From Steroidobacteraceae bacterium (GTDB lineage: Bacteria; Pseudomonadota; Gammaproteobacteria; Steroidobacterales; Steroidobacteraceae): DNA of 44,879 nt. A program made the position numbers and the translations under genes. The notes beneath the pieces were generated by a model that was not told the DNA's origin, did not search any database, and saw only the letters and a program-made list of their open reading frames with translations. Positions 24,377-33,672 of this stretch are shown here, piece by piece; the first letter of the stretch is position 1; every line of letters begins with the position of its first letter. Location: the NCBI GenBank assembly GCA_019683695.1, contig JADGHX010000018.1, forward strand, positions 1-44,879, in the 5' to 3' direction.

Positions 24377-26351
24377 TCCCGAGCCGGAACTCGAACGTGA
24401 AGGAGGCGCTCGCCACGACGAGCGCCTCCATCACCGCAGTGACGGACGGCTGTTTGCGATCGAGCCCCGGCGAGTACCAGCCGAGCGGAGGATCGGTCGC
24501 AGCCGTTTCGAGCCGGCATGTGAGGGATGCCGGAAAGGCCATCACCAGCGTCACGCCATCGTTCCTCGCGACCAGCCGATTGCCGTCCACCCGTACGCCG
24601 CAGCCGGGCGCGAAGTGCCAGAACCACTCGAGCCGATGGTCCGCCTTGCACTCGATCTCATCCTCGACGATGAGCGTGAGCGAGGAATGCACGTACTCCC
24701 ACGTGCGCCGGTGACGCACGGGATCCGGCAGACGCATGTAGCCCAGGTGATGCGCCACCATCCGGTCGCGGAGCGCCGACGTTTCGAACGACTCGACCGC
24801 GGCCGTCGCGTGCTCGAGCCACAGGAAGTTGCCCGCAGGCACCGACTGATCCAGCCCGTCCACGCGCACCGTGTTGTGCGCGGAGGTGCCGCGGAAATAG
24901 TCTCGCCAGCGCCGCTCCGTGTGATACGCGAAGGTGCCGGGGTCGATGAGCATCTGGCGTCCGGCCGCGCTCAGCGTGAAGGCCAGCGCGTCCGCGTGGC
25001 CGTGCGCGGCAATCGAGAGGTACCCGAGCGGGCCGGCATCAGCCACGATGCGCACCTCGTGCGGCGTTTCGAAGTCGCCGCCGAGCACGAAATAGCCTGC
25101 CTGGGGGAAGGCCCGCCGCGGCGGTAACGCGAGCGCCTTCGGGTTCGCATCGATGCGGCGGAACGCGTCTTCTGCGGCATCGCCCAACAGCCAGCGGCTC
25201 TTCGTATCGAACATGCGCGCCTTGAACTTGAACTCTCCGCGCCCGAAGAGCACCGCGCCTGTCGCCAGCAGCGAACGATAGACATCGAAGTCCGGCGCCG
25301 GGTCGAAACGCACCAGCACGCCATCATCGGCGTCACCGATCGCCGGAACCTTGCCCTCGACGTCCATGATGCTGGTAATAAATTCCAGCATGGACTGAAA
25401 GCGCTGCCAGTACGCTGTATTGAATTCCACACCGTTGGCGCGGCCGACGAGCCCCGCGAGCAGCATCATGTCCGCGACGGCATGGTGGTACCACACGGCC
25501 TGCTCGCGGTTCACGCCGTCTGGAAAAGTCTGCTCGAGCGCTTCGCGTTCGAGTTCCTCGCGCGCGAGCACTCGCCACTGATGGCTGGCGTCCCACATAG
25601 GCCAGGTGAGCGAGGCGATGAGCAACCCGGTCGCCTCGCCGAGCAGATGGTTGTTGGCGGAGGAATGCCGGGACAAATGCCCGGCGATGAAATGGCAGTG
25701 CTGGTACACGGAGGTGAGCCAGCGTGAGCGGAACGCCTGCCCATCCTCGCCCCGGAAGAGCGGCGAGTCATCCGAGCCCAGCAGGAACCACGCGAAGGAC
25801 CAGTTCGTCAGCCGGATCGCGTGCTCGAGGCTGGCACACCAGTTCGCGCCGAAGGGGTACGGGCACTGCGTGATCCAGGAATCGACGAGCGTGCGGCAGC
25901 CAGCGGCATAGCGCTCATCGCGCGTGAGGTGCCACGCCTGCGCGAGCGTCACGAGCTCCAGATGGCGGTTGATCTCCCAGAGATACTTGATATCGCCGAC
26001 CTTGCGCGCGTCGCGATAGTCGAGTCCCTTGCCGAACTCCAACGGCGCGGTCGTGCCGGTCTTCGGATCGGTGTTCCAGCGGGGCGGAAAGCCGAGCCGT
26101 GCATCGCTCATCGCGAAGACGCGGAAGGAGCCGGAGAGCACGCGATCTGCTGCCGAGGTGTACGGCGCTGCATCGAATCCGCGCGGGAGCGTCTCGACCC
26201 ATGCCTTTCCGGCGCTGCCGCGCGGCGGCGGCGCGCTCGCCAGGCCGAGCCCGAAGCGCTCCGCGCGCGCCCTCACCGCACGCCCCACGCGGAACGCGAT
26301 CTCGCGGCTGCTCATGGCACGCAGCCGCGCAATCCGCCACTGCAGGCTCAC
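24357..26351 (-). CDS. Heparinase II/III-like family protein (alginate-lyase-type fold)
   Basis: A 664-residue protein with an N-terminal alpha/alpha toroid (about 90-350, including NNHLLGEATGL) and a C-terminal heparinase II/III-like beta domain containing HGHADALAF and YFRGTSAHNTVRVDG. Family members eliminate uronic acid residues from polysaccharides such as heparin or alginate. The GTG at 26351 overlaps the upstream GT4 stop as GTGA and gives the usual N-terminus SLQWRIARLRAMS; the ATG at 26315 would cut this off. No signal peptide is visible, as in other EPS-locus members, so its site of action is unclear. It shares an operon with AlgD and a GT4, which suggests a mannuronate-containing substrate. 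Confidence 0.85.
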   Translation of the reverse strand: MSLQWRIARLRAMSSREIAFRVGRAVRARAERFGLGLASAPPPRGSAGKAWVETLPRGFDAAPYTSAADRVLSGSFRVFAMSDARLGFPPRWNTDPKTGTTAPLEFGKGLDYRDARKVGDIKYLWEINRHLELVTLAQAWHLTRDERYAAGCRTLVDSWITQCPYPFGANWCASLEHAIRLTNWSFAWFLLGSDDSPLFRGEDGQAFRSRWLTSVYQHCHFIAGHLSRHSSANNHLLGEATGLLIASLTWPMWDASHQWRVLAREELEREALEQTFPDGVNREQAVWYHHAVADMMLLAGLVGRANGVEFNTAYWQRFQSMLEFITSIMDVEGKVPAIGDADDGVLVRFDPAPDFDVYRSLLATGAVLFGRGEFKFKARMFDTKSRWLLGDAAEDAFRRIDANPKALALPPRRAFPQAGYFVLGGDFETPHEVRIVADAGPLGYLSIAAHGHADALAFTLSAAGRQMLIDPGTFAYHTERRWRDYFRGTSAHNTVRVDGLDQSVPAGNFLWLEHATAAVESFETSALRDRMVAHHLGYMRLPDPVRHRRTWEYVHSSLTLIVEDEIECKADHRLEWFWHFAPGCGVRVDGNRLVARNDGVTLVMAFPASLTCRLETAATDPPLGWYSPGLDRKQPSVTAVMEALVVASASFTFEFRLGISSRSR

Positions 26352-27583
26352 GCTGAAGTACTCGCCGCCCGGCTGTCGCGCGCTCCGCCCGCGGCGCGGG
26401 GAGTGAACACCGCATCGTACGCGGCAAGGAGCTTCGGGACCTCGTGATCCCACGACAGCTCGCTGGTCACGCGCGCCCGGCCAAACTCGCCCATGCGGGC
26501 GCGCAAGGCGTCGTCATCGAGCAGCGTGAGCACCTTCTCCGCCAGATCCACCGGATCGTTGCGGCGTGCGTACAGCGAGGCATCCTGCGCGGAGAAGCGC
26601 CCTTCGGTGAGGTCGAACTGAACAATCGGCTTGCCGAGCGCCATGTACTCCATGATCTTGTTCATGGTCGACTTGTCGTTCATGGGGTTGGCCACATCCG
26701 GGTTCACGCACACGTCCGCCGTGTTGAGCATGGCGAGCAGCTCCTCATCGGGCACCCGGCCGGTGAAGGTGACGTAGTCCGCCACGCCGAGCTCCACGGC
26801 GAGCTGCTTCATGGCACCAAGCTCGGTGCCACCGCCCACGAGCCCGAAGTGCACGTCCGTGCGGCCGCGCGTGTGCACGATGTGCCGCACGGCCTGCAGC
26901 AGCAGATCGATCCCTTCCTGACGCCCCATCACACCCACGTAGCCGACGAGCCACTTGCGGCCGCGTTTGAGCGCCGGCTGGGGCGGCAGGATCTTCAGGC
27001 GCTCGAGGCTCGGGCCGCTGCGCACCACGAACACGCGCTCGGGCGGCATGCGGCCGCGCTCGAGCGCGATGCGGCGGTACGACTCGTTGGTGGCGATGGA
27101 CACGTCGGCCGTCCGGAAGGTCCAGCGCTCGAGGGCGAGGGTCAGGCGATAGAAGAAGTCCCGCCGCCCGAACTTGGCCTCGTACAGCTCCGGATTGATG
27201 TCGTGGTGGTCGAAGACGAACTTCCTGCGGAAGAGCTTGTAGAAGAGCGCGACGAGAAAGATCGTGTCGGGTGGGTTGCAGGCGTGGATGACATCGAACC
27301 CGCGGGTGAAAAACACTCGCGCGGACAGCACCATCTGCGCGCAGAACGCCCAGAGATACTCGATGGCGTAGCCATACCAGCGATCCGCCTCGACCGGCAG
27401 GGCGTGGCGGTAGATCGCGATGCCGTCGATCTCCTCGTAGGACTTCTCGTAGCCCTTGCCCTTGGGGCAGATGATGGACACCGTGTACCCGGCACCGGCC
27501 AGCGTGCGCGCCTCCTGCCACACGCGGCGATCGAAGGGGCACGGCAGATTCTCGACGATGATGAGGACGCGGCGCTTTTTCAT
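26348..27583 (-). CDS. GT4-family glycosyltransferase
   Basis: A 411-residue GT-B enzyme. The N-terminus VLIIVENLPCPFDRRVWQEA is of the kind seen in EPS-locus GT4 proteins. The donor domain has VGYVGVMGRQEGIDLLLQAV, and the active-site loop is STMNKIMEYMALGKPIV. The gene begins 23 bases after the AlgD stop and ends with a 4-base overlap with the heparinase-like gene, so the three form one unit. It may use GDP-mannuronate or GDP-mannose as donor, by proximity only. Confidence 0.87.
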   Translation of the reverse strand: MKKRRVLIIVENLPCPFDRRVWQEARTLAGAGYTVSIICPKGKGYEKSYEEIDGIAIYRHALPVEADRWYGYAIEYLWAFCAQMVLSARVFFTRGFDVIHACNPPDTIFLVALFYKLFRRKFVFDHHDINPELYEAKFGRRDFFYRLTLALERWTFRTADVSIATNESYRRIALERGRMPPERVFVVRSGPSLERLKILPPQPALKRGRKWLVGYVGVMGRQEGIDLLLQAVRHIVHTRGRTDVHFGLVGGGTELGAMKQLAVELGVADYVTFTGRVPDEELLAMLNTADVCVNPDVANPMNDKSTMNKIMEYMALGKPIVQFDLTEGRFSAQDASLYARRNDPVDLAEKVLTLLDDDALRARMGEFGRARVTSELSWDHEVPKLLAAYDAVFTPRAAGGARDSRAASTSA

Positions 27584-27606
27584 GGACTTCGCTTCGCCCG
27601 CGGCGA

Positions 27607-28920
27607 TTACCAGCAGATCCCGGCGTACTGCGCGCCGTTCCCCCGCGGCGCCTTGACGCGCACGAGATCGATCACCTTCTGTCCCGCACGCAGCATGTTT
27701 GGCACCTGCGTGAACTCGGCGGCACCGTTGCCGATCACGATCACGTCCGCGTGGTCCAGCACCTCCTCCATGGTTTCGCGCATCAGCTTCGCGATGTGCG
27801 GGATGTGATTGAGGATGTAGTCGCGGTTGGCGCCCGTGAGCTTCGCGAGGTTCACGTTGCGGTCATACACCTGAAGATCGAAACCCTTGCCGATGAGCCG
27901 CTCGATCAGCTCCACGATGGGGCTCTCGCGCAGATCGTCCGTGCCGGCCTTGAAGCTGAAGCCGAGCACGCCGACCTTGCGTTGCCCGGTGCGCAGGACG
28001 AGGTCGATTCCGCGACGGATGTGCGCCTCGTTGCTCGGCAGGATCGCGTTCAGCAGGGGTGTATCCACATCGAGCGTCCGTGCGCGGTAGGTGAGCGCCC
28101 GCACGTCCTTCGGCAGGCACGATCCGCCGAAGGCGTAGCCCGGCCGCAGGTAATACGGCGAGAGATTGAGCCTCGTGTCCCGGCAGAAGATGTCCATCAC
28201 CTCGAAGCTGTCGATGGACAGGGCCTTGGAGATCGCGCCGATCTCGTTGGCGAAGCCCACCTTGAGGGCGTGCCAGGTGTTGTCGACGTACTTCACCATC
28301 TCCGCAACGTCGAGGCTCGTGCGGAAAACGGGCGCATCCAGGTCCGCGTACAGCTCCATCAAGCGATCCCCGGCGCGCGCCTCGAGCTCGCCGATCACCG
28401 TCTTGGGCGGGTGATAGTAGTCGTTGACGGCGGTGCCCTCGCGCAGGAACTCCGGGTTGAAACACACGCCGAAGTCCGCCCCCGCCTGCTTCCCGGACTG
28501 CTGCTCGAGTGTCGGGATCACCACCGAGCGCATGGTGCCCGGCAGGATGGTGCTGCGGATCACGACCACGTGATAGCGCTCGAGGGTACGCAGCGCCGCG
28601 CCGATCTCCTCGCACACCTTGCGCACGAAATCGAGCTTCAGGCTCCCGTTCACCTCGCTCGGCGTGCCGACGCAAACGAGAGACAGCTCGGACTCGCGCA
28701 CGGCGCGCGCCGCATCGCTCGTCGCCTGCAGATTCCCGCTCTGACTCGCCGAGCGGATGATCTCGTCCACGCCCGCCTCGATGATGGGCGAGGCACCCCG
28801 GTTGATGAGATCGACCTTGGTGGCGTTCTTGTCGACGCCGATGACCTGATGGCCGCCCGCAGCGAGACACGCTGACGAGACTGCCCCCACATAACCCAAT
28901 CCGAACACACTGATTCGCAT
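27607..28920 (-). CDS. algD: GDP-mannose 6-dehydrogenase (AlgD-like)
   Basis: A 437-residue nucleotide-sugar dehydrogenase that performs the two-step NAD-dependent oxidation of GDP-mannose to GDP-mannuronate. The N-terminal Rossmann motif is GLGYVG (8-13). The catalytic cysteine is in GGSCLPKD, at Cys268, the same number as in Pseudomonas AlgD. SFKAGTDDLRESP and the C-terminal GICW ending also match AlgD rather than UDP-glucose dehydrogenases. The start ATG has a poor ribosome site. It is 159 bases downstream of prsR and leads an operon with a GT4 and a heparinase-like protein. A mannuronate-containing EPS is implied. Confidence 0.88.
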   Translation of the reverse strand: MRISVFGLGYVGAVSSACLAAGGHQVIGVDKNATKVDLINRGASPIIEAGVDEIIRSASQSGNLQATSDAARAVRESELSLVCVGTPSEVNGSLKLDFVRKVCEEIGAALRTLERYHVVVIRSTILPGTMRSVVIPTLEQQSGKQAGADFGVCFNPEFLREGTAVNDYYHPPKTVIGELEARAGDRLMELYADLDAPVFRTSLDVAEMVKYVDNTWHALKVGFANEIGAISKALSIDSFEVMDIFCRDTRLNLSPYYLRPGYAFGGSCLPKDVRALTYRARTLDVDTPLLNAILPSNEAHIRRGIDLVLRTGQRKVGVLGFSFKAGTDDLRESPIVELIERLIGKGFDLQVYDRNVNLAKLTGANRDYILNHIPHIAKLMRETMEEVLDHADVIVIGNGAAEFTQVPNMLRAGQKVIDLVRVKAPRGNGAQYAGICW

Positions 28921-28934
28921 TTGGGCGTGAGCGC

Positions 28935-28950
28935 AGCAGGAAGCGTGCCT
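28935..28950 (-). promoter_or_regulatory. Weak sigma-54-like element before algD
   Basis: On the minus strand the sequence is AGGCAC-GCTTC-CTGCT, with GG and GC 10 bases apart and one mismatch in each box. The predicted start near 28925 would leave only about five bases before the ATG at 28920, which argues against it unless the transcript is leaderless. Confidence 0.25.
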
Positions 28951-29079
28951 GTGGTGTTGCGCGCACGTCGCCGCCCCCGCGCGCGCATACGCGCGCGCAC
29001 GCGAGGCAGGTGCGGGAAAATCCGGCCGGAGTTGTATCTTCTGCAGTCCGCGTCGCCGCGCGCGGAAGGCGAAGCGTGC

Positions 29080-30474
29080 TTATGAGGCCTGCTGTCCGGA
29101 CGGCGCCGTTCGCCCGAACTGCGCGGCGTCGATGCGATGCTTCTCGAGCAGGTCGTAAAGCGTCGGACGCGTCACGCCGAGCAACTCGGCGGCGCGGGAG
29201 AGATTGCCGCGCGCGACGGCGAGTGCCTGCCGCACCGCTTGAGTCTCCGCTCGCTGACGGGCGACGCGCAGATTCAGATACTCCGGGTCTTCGCCCGGAT
29301 CCTGAAGGCCGAGATCGCTTGCCGTGACCACCGCGTTCTCCGCCATGATCACCGCGCCCTTGATGCGATTCTCGAGCTCGCGAACGTTGCCGGGCCAGCG
29401 ATGCGCCTGGATGGCGCGGATGGCATCCGGCGCAAGTCCGCGGGTCGGGCGGCCGAAGCGCTCCGCCGTCGTCTGCAGAAGAAACTGGGCGAGCAGCAAG
29501 CTGTCGCCCTGGCGTTCGCGCAGCGGCGGTATTCGCAACGTGACCTCGCTGATGCGGTAATACAGATCCTCACGGAACGCGCCGGTGCTGATGAGCTGAT
29601 CGAGATTGCGGTTCGTGGCGCAGATGAAGCGCAGATCGAGCGGAATCGGCGTGCGCCCGCCGATGCGATCCACGGTGCGCTCCTGCAGCACGCGCAGCAG
29701 CTTCGCCTGCAGTGATGCCGGCATCTCACCGATCTCGTCGAGAAAGACGGTGCCGGTGTCCGCAAGCTCGAGCTTGCCCGCGGTGCGCTTCGTGGCGCCG
29801 GTGAACGCACCCTTCTCATAGCCGAAGAGCTCGCTCTCGAGGAGCGTGTCCGGAATGGCGGCGCAATTGATGGCGACGAAGGGCCGGTGCGAGCGACCCG
29901 AGAGCCGGTGCAACGCGCGCGCCATGAGCTCCTTGCCCGTGCCGCTCTCCCCGAGCACCAGCACTGTTGCGTTGGTGGGCGCCACCTTCTCGATGGCGCG
30001 GCACACGCTGCGCATGGCGTCGCTCACGCCGATGATGCCCTCCAGGGCCATCGCGCCCGTCTGCTCGCGCAACCGGCCGTTTTCCTCCTCCAGCTCGCGA
30101 ATGCGGAACGCCCGGCGCACGACGATGGACAGCACCGCCGCGTTGATGGGCTTGTGATAGAAGTCGGTCGCCCCGAGCCCCACGGCCTGCACGGCCAGAT
30201 CGCGCGCGTCGTGCTCGGTCATCGCGATGATCTTGATGTCCGGCGCGATGTTGAGGATCTGCCGCAGCAGCTCGAGCGCCTGGCTCGCGGCGGCCTGTTC
30301 GGGGGTGCCGAGATCGAACAGCACGACATCGGGCTCCACGCGACGCACGAGGGCGAGCGTCTGCTCGGAAGCCTCGCTGCACACCACGTCCAGGTCGGCA
30401 AAGATGTTTTCGAGCTCCCGCCGCAGTGCGCGGTCATTCTCCAGGATCAGGAGCTTCCGACGTTCCGAATTCAT
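29080..30474 (-). CDS. prsR: PrsR-type sigma-54-dependent response regulator
   Basis: A 464-residue NtrC-class regulator like the PEP-CTERM-box response regulator PrsR. The receiver domain (about 7-125) has the phosphoacceptor Asp54 and Lys108; the acidic pocket reads LEND instead of the usual EDD. The AAA+ domain has Walker A GESGTGKE (175-182) and the sigma-54 contact loop GAFTGA (222-227). The C-terminal Fis-type helix-turn-helix is NLSRAAELLGVTRPTLYDLL. The ATG at 30474 is preceded by GAGGAG. It sits 72 bases after the EpsB_2-like transferase gene. Its cognate kinase PrsK is not encoded here. It is likely to activate the sigma-54 promoters found in this window. Confidence 0.9.
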   Translation of the reverse strand: MNSERRKLLILENDRALRRELENIFADLDVVCSEASEQTLALVRRVEPDVVLFDLGTPEQAAASQALELLRQILNIAPDIKIIAMTEHDARDLAVQAVGLGATDFYHKPINAAVLSIVVRRAFRIRELEEENGRLREQTGAMALEGIIGVSDAMRSVCRAIEKVAPTNATVLVLGESGTGKELMARALHRLSGRSHRPFVAINCAAIPDTLLESELFGYEKGAFTGATKRTAGKLELADTGTVFLDEIGEMPASLQAKLLRVLQERTVDRIGGRTPIPLDLRFICATNRNLDQLISTGAFREDLYYRISEVTLRIPPLRERQGDSLLLAQFLLQTTAERFGRPTRGLAPDAIRAIQAHRWPGNVRELENRIKGAVIMAENAVVTASDLGLQDPGEDPEYLNLRVARQRAETQAVRQALAVARGNLSRAAELLGVTRPTLYDLLEKHRIDAAQFGRTAPSGQQAS

Positions 30475-30546
30475 GACACTCCTCGACAAGCGCCCCACAC
30501 GCAGTCACGGACAACCGAACAAGCAGCGGTGTCGACTGCAACCCCG

Positions 30547-31950
30547 TCATCGAGCCCCCTGCCCCATGACGACTACCTCGACCGTCTGCAGCAGAATGCC
30601 GAGGTCGAACAACAACGAGTTGTTCTTGATGTAATAGAGATCGTACTGCAGCTTCTCCAGCGCATCGTGCTCGGAGGAGCCGTACGGGTAGCACAGCTGC
30701 GCCCAGCCCGTGATGCCGGGCTTCACGCAGTGCCGCTGCACGTAATACGGGATTTTCTCCGCAAGCTCGGCCACGAACTCCGGCCGCTCCGGCCGCGGGC
30801 CCACGAAACTCATGTGCCCGCGCAGAACGCACAGGATCTGCGGCAACTCATCGATGCGACACTTGCGGATGAAGGCGCCGACGCGGGTGACGCGCGCATC
30901 GCCCTTCGTGGCCCAGCGCGCCTGACCGTCGCCCTCCGCGTCGGTGCGCATGCTGCGGAACTTGAGCACGTTGAAGGTGCGCCCGCCGAGCCCGACGCGC
31001 TTCTGTGCGTAGAAGACCGGCGCCCGCCAGCCATCCTCGATCTTGATGGCAATCGCCGTGACGATCATCAGCGGCGCGGTGAGGAGCAGGATGATCGAGC
31101 TCGCGATGAGATCGAGCATGCGGGAGGAGAAGAGCCGAATGGGATCGCGGCGGAATCCCTCGCCGAAGATCATCCAGCTCGGGTTCAGCACATCGATGCG
31201 CACACGGCCGGTCTCGCGCTCGAGGAACGTCAGCAGCTCCGTCACGTCGATGCCGGCCAGCCGGCACTCGAGCAGGTCGAGAATCGGGAAGTTCCGCCGG
31301 CGGTCCTCCATCGCCACGACCACTTCGTCGATGCCGTACTGCATGCACAGGTCGGCGAGGCGCCCCTCCGACTCGATGAGCTTGTCGCGCGGAACCGAGC
31401 TCGAGGTTTCACCCGCCGGCTGCACGAACCCGACGAGCTGGAAGCCGCGTCGATCCGAGCGACGGCGAAGGTTCGCGATGGGCGCCGCATTCTTGCCGCT
31501 GCCATAGACCAGCACGCGTCGTTTGAAGACGGACTCGTCCACCAGCCGCGAGAAGATCGTTCGCGACAGGGCGAGCCCGATGAGCGCGCCGAGGGTGGCG
31601 CCGAACAGGGTTCCCCGTTCGATGCCGGAGTGCGGAGCGATGTAAGAATACAGCGCGATCACGACGACGGCGGCCAGCAGCGCCAGCCCGATGCGGACGG
31701 CAACGCCGCCCACGCGGGCGCGCTGGCGGGTGCTGTATAGACCCAGCGCGAGGAGGCTTGTGACCGTCACCCCGCTGAACAGCACCGCCTGCGGCCACAT
31801 CGAGGCGACGGCCTGCCGGAGACTTGTGAAGTCGAAGCGCGATGGATCGAAATTCGCGAGGATGAAGACGGCAAAAAACCACGCGGCCTCGAACGCAGTC
31901 AGCACTGCGAACGGCAGGTGAACGAATTGTCCGAAGACGCGGATTCGCAT
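30547..31950 (-). CDS. EpsB_2-type sugar transferase (exosortase-locus associated priming enzyme)
   Basis: A 467-residue polyprenyl-phosphate sugar-1-phosphate transferase. Four N-terminal helices (about 15-130) are followed by a nucleotide-binding-like domain ([16 protein letters not shown]) and by the segment [20 protein letters not shown], which is typical of the EpsB_2 group. The transferase domain has [26 protein letters not shown] and [13 protein letters not shown]. It primes repeat-unit synthesis on undecaprenyl phosphate. It is a second complete priming enzyme in the window and sits directly upstream of prsR, as is common in exosortase-linked EPS loci. Confidence 0.9.
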   Translation of the reverse strand: MRIRVFGQFVHLPFAVLTAFEAAWFFAVFILANFDPSRFDFTSLRQAVASMWPQAVLFSGVTVTSLLALGLYSTRQRARVGGVAVRIGLALLAAVVVIALYSYIAPHSGIERGTLFGATLGALIGLALSRTIFSRLVDESVFKRRVLVYGSGKNAAPIANLRRRSDRRGFQLVGFVQPAGETSSSVPRDKLIESEGRLADLCMQYGIDEVVVAMEDRRRNFPILDLLECRLAGIDVTELLTFLERETGRVRIDVLNPSWMIFGEGFRRDPIRLFSSRMLDLIASSIILLLTAPLMIVTAIAIKIEDGWRAPVFYAQKRVGLGGRTFNVLKFRSMRTDAEGDGQARWATKGDARVTRVGAFIRKCRIDELPQILCVLRGHMSFVGPRPERPEFVAELAEKIPYYVQRHCVKPGITGWAQLCYPYGSSEHDALEKLQYDLYYIKNNSLLFDLGILLQTVEVVVMGQGAR

Positions 31951-32313
31951 GAGATGACCGGCAACTCCCCACCGGGACAGCCAGACTGATCGTCCCGTAC
32001 ATGGCCCGTGGCTTCCGGGCCTATCCCAGCGTCACTCAACGCCGCCTGGCTTTACAAGACAAGTGTAAAGAAACTTGGCAATCGGTCCGTGACATTCTTC
32101 ACAGCCAGGCGACCGGATTGCCGTACTGCACGAATTCACCGGCATACGCCGGGGCGAGCCAGGGACGACGCCTCCCACCGGAAGCCCAACTCTCGAAACC
32201 AGAATCGCAGTCCGAAACCACCGGACAAGCGCCGCTGCACTGCCACCCCAGGGAGGTTCCGGCGTTGCACGCTCGTGCGGCAGGGCGGTCGCGTCGGCTT
32301 GCGCGAGCAGCGC
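31951..32313. other. Intergenic region upstream of the EpsB_2-like gene
   Basis: There are 363 bases without a supported gene. The only clear structure is the inverted repeat at 32050-32070. It separates the nucleotide-sugar cassette from the priming transferase/prsR unit and should hold the promoter of the latter. Confidence 0.5.
32050..32070. promoter_or_regulatory. Inverted repeat CTTTACA-N7-TGTAAAG
   Basis: A perfect 7-bp inverted repeat, notably AT-rich for this genome. It lies about 100-120 bases upstream of the EpsB_2-like gene. It may be a regulator binding site or a terminator stem for the cassette upstream, though no T-tract follows on the minus strand. Confidence 0.4.
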
Positions 32314-33672
32314 TTACGCGAAACGACGGAAGACCGGTTTGACCGGCCGCCCTTCCAGGTATTTCTCAGGACCCTCGGCCAGCGCACGCCGGTACACCAG
32401 GAGCGCTTCACCAATGATCTCGAGCGTGCGTTCGATGTCGCGCTCTGTGTGCGAGAAGCTCACGACGAACGACGGGGCGATCACGCCGCGACGGATCAGC
32501 TCCTGCATGAACAGCGTGCGGAACGGCTGGCTCGGTTTGCCGTCCGGGTCGAACGTGAAGAACAGCAGGTTGACGTCGCGGCTCACCACGCCGAAGTACT
32601 TCTGCAGGCCGAGCTCGGCAGTCAGCCGCTCAATGCCGGTTCGCAGCTGCGCGCCCCGTGCATAGAGCGTGTCGATGACGCCGAGCTCCTTGTAGGCACG
32701 CATAGTCGCAATCCCTGCGGCGAGCGAATGCGTTTCGGCTCCGTGCGTCGTCGAGAGCAGGAACACGCGTTCGTGCGGGTGATCCATACCGCCGAGCTCC
32801 ATGATCTCGCGCCGGCCGACGAGCGCGGAGAGCGCGAACCCGTTCGCCATCGCCTTGCCCCAGGCGGACAGGTCGGGCGTGACCCCATAGGCGCCCTGCG
32901 CGCCGCCCAGGTGCCAGCGAAAGCCCGTGATCATCTCGTCGAACACCAGAACCGCGCCGTTACGGTGGCATTCGTCCTTGAGCGCGTTCAGGAACCCCTC
33001 GCGGGGCTCTTCCGTCCGCGCGGCCTCGAGGATGACGCACGCAATCTCTCCGGGATACCGGGCAAAGAGCGCGCGCAGGCTCTCGAGATCGTTGTAGCGG
33101 AACTTGACCGTCTGGTCGCGCACCCACTGCGGGATGCCGCGCGGCATGTCCGTGGCGCCGATGAACCAGTCGCTCGTCGAGAAGAACGGATGGTCACCGC
33201 AGATGGCGATCTTGTCGCGACCCGTGCAGGCCCGTGACAGGCGCACGGCCGCATCGAGCGTGTCGGACCCGTCCTTGGCGAACTTCACCATGTCCGCGCC
33301 CGGCACGAGCGACAACATAGCTTCCGCACACTCCACTTCGAGCGGCGTCGGGCGGGTGAAGTTGGTGCCGTGGGCGAGCTGGGCCTGCACGGCCTGCACG
33401 ACCGGTTCGAAACCGTGGCCGAGCGTGACGGCGCGCAGCCCCATGCCGTACTCGATGTACTCGTTGCCATCGAGATCCCACACGTGGCACCCCTTGCCGC
33501 GCACGATGAACGGCGGAGCATTCACGGGAAACTGGTCATCGCCCTTCGCGTAGGTGTGCGCGCCGCCGGGAATCAGGCGTCGTGCCTTTTCCCGCAGCTG
33601 CTCGCTCGCAGGGCTGATGCGCGGACCGGTGGGCGCCCGTGTGGCGGAATCAGAGAACGACTTTTCGGACAT
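32314..33672 (-). CDS. Class III PLP-dependent aminotransferase (GSA-aminomutase-like)
   Basis: A 452-residue fold-type I PLP enzyme of the glutamate-1-semialdehyde aminomutase group. The PLP Lys is K273 in SAWGKAMANG, the cofactor-ring Asp is D245 in VFDEMITGFR, and RLIPGGAHTYAKG near 32-44 is the family N-terminal motif. In this setting it probably aminates a keto group of a sugar or sugar precursor rather than making tetrapyrrole. The ATG at 33672 overlaps the PIG-L gene by 23 bases; a longer open frame to 33768 would overlap more. Last gene of the six-gene cassette. Confidence 0.85.
   Translation of the reverse strand: MSEKSFSDSATRAPTGPRISPASEQLREKARRLIPGGAHTYAKGDDQFPVNAPPFIVRGKGCHVWDLDGNEYIEYGMGLRAVTLGHGFEPVVQAVQAQLAHGTNFTRPTPLEVECAEAMLSLVPGADMVKFAKDGSDTLDAAVRLSRACTGRDKIAICGDHPFFSTSDWFIGATDMPRGIPQWVRDQTVKFRYNDLESLRALFARYPGEIACVILEAARTEEPREGFLNALKDECHRNGAVLVFDEMITGFRWHLGGAQGAYGVTPDLSAWGKAMANGFALSALVGRREIMELGGMDHPHERVFLLSTTHGAETHSLAAGIATMRAYKELGVIDTLYARGAQLRTGIERLTAELGLQKYFGVVSRDVNLLFFTFDPDGKPSQPFRTLFMQELIRRGVIAPSFVVSFSHTERDIERTLEIIGEALLVYRRALAEGPEKYLEGRPVKPVFRRFA

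Noticed and set aside
29887-31740. A 617-codon open frame on the plus strand
   Set aside because: It is antisense to the PrsR and EpsB_2-like genes, has no domain features or ribosome site, and such long shadow frames are usual at this GC content.
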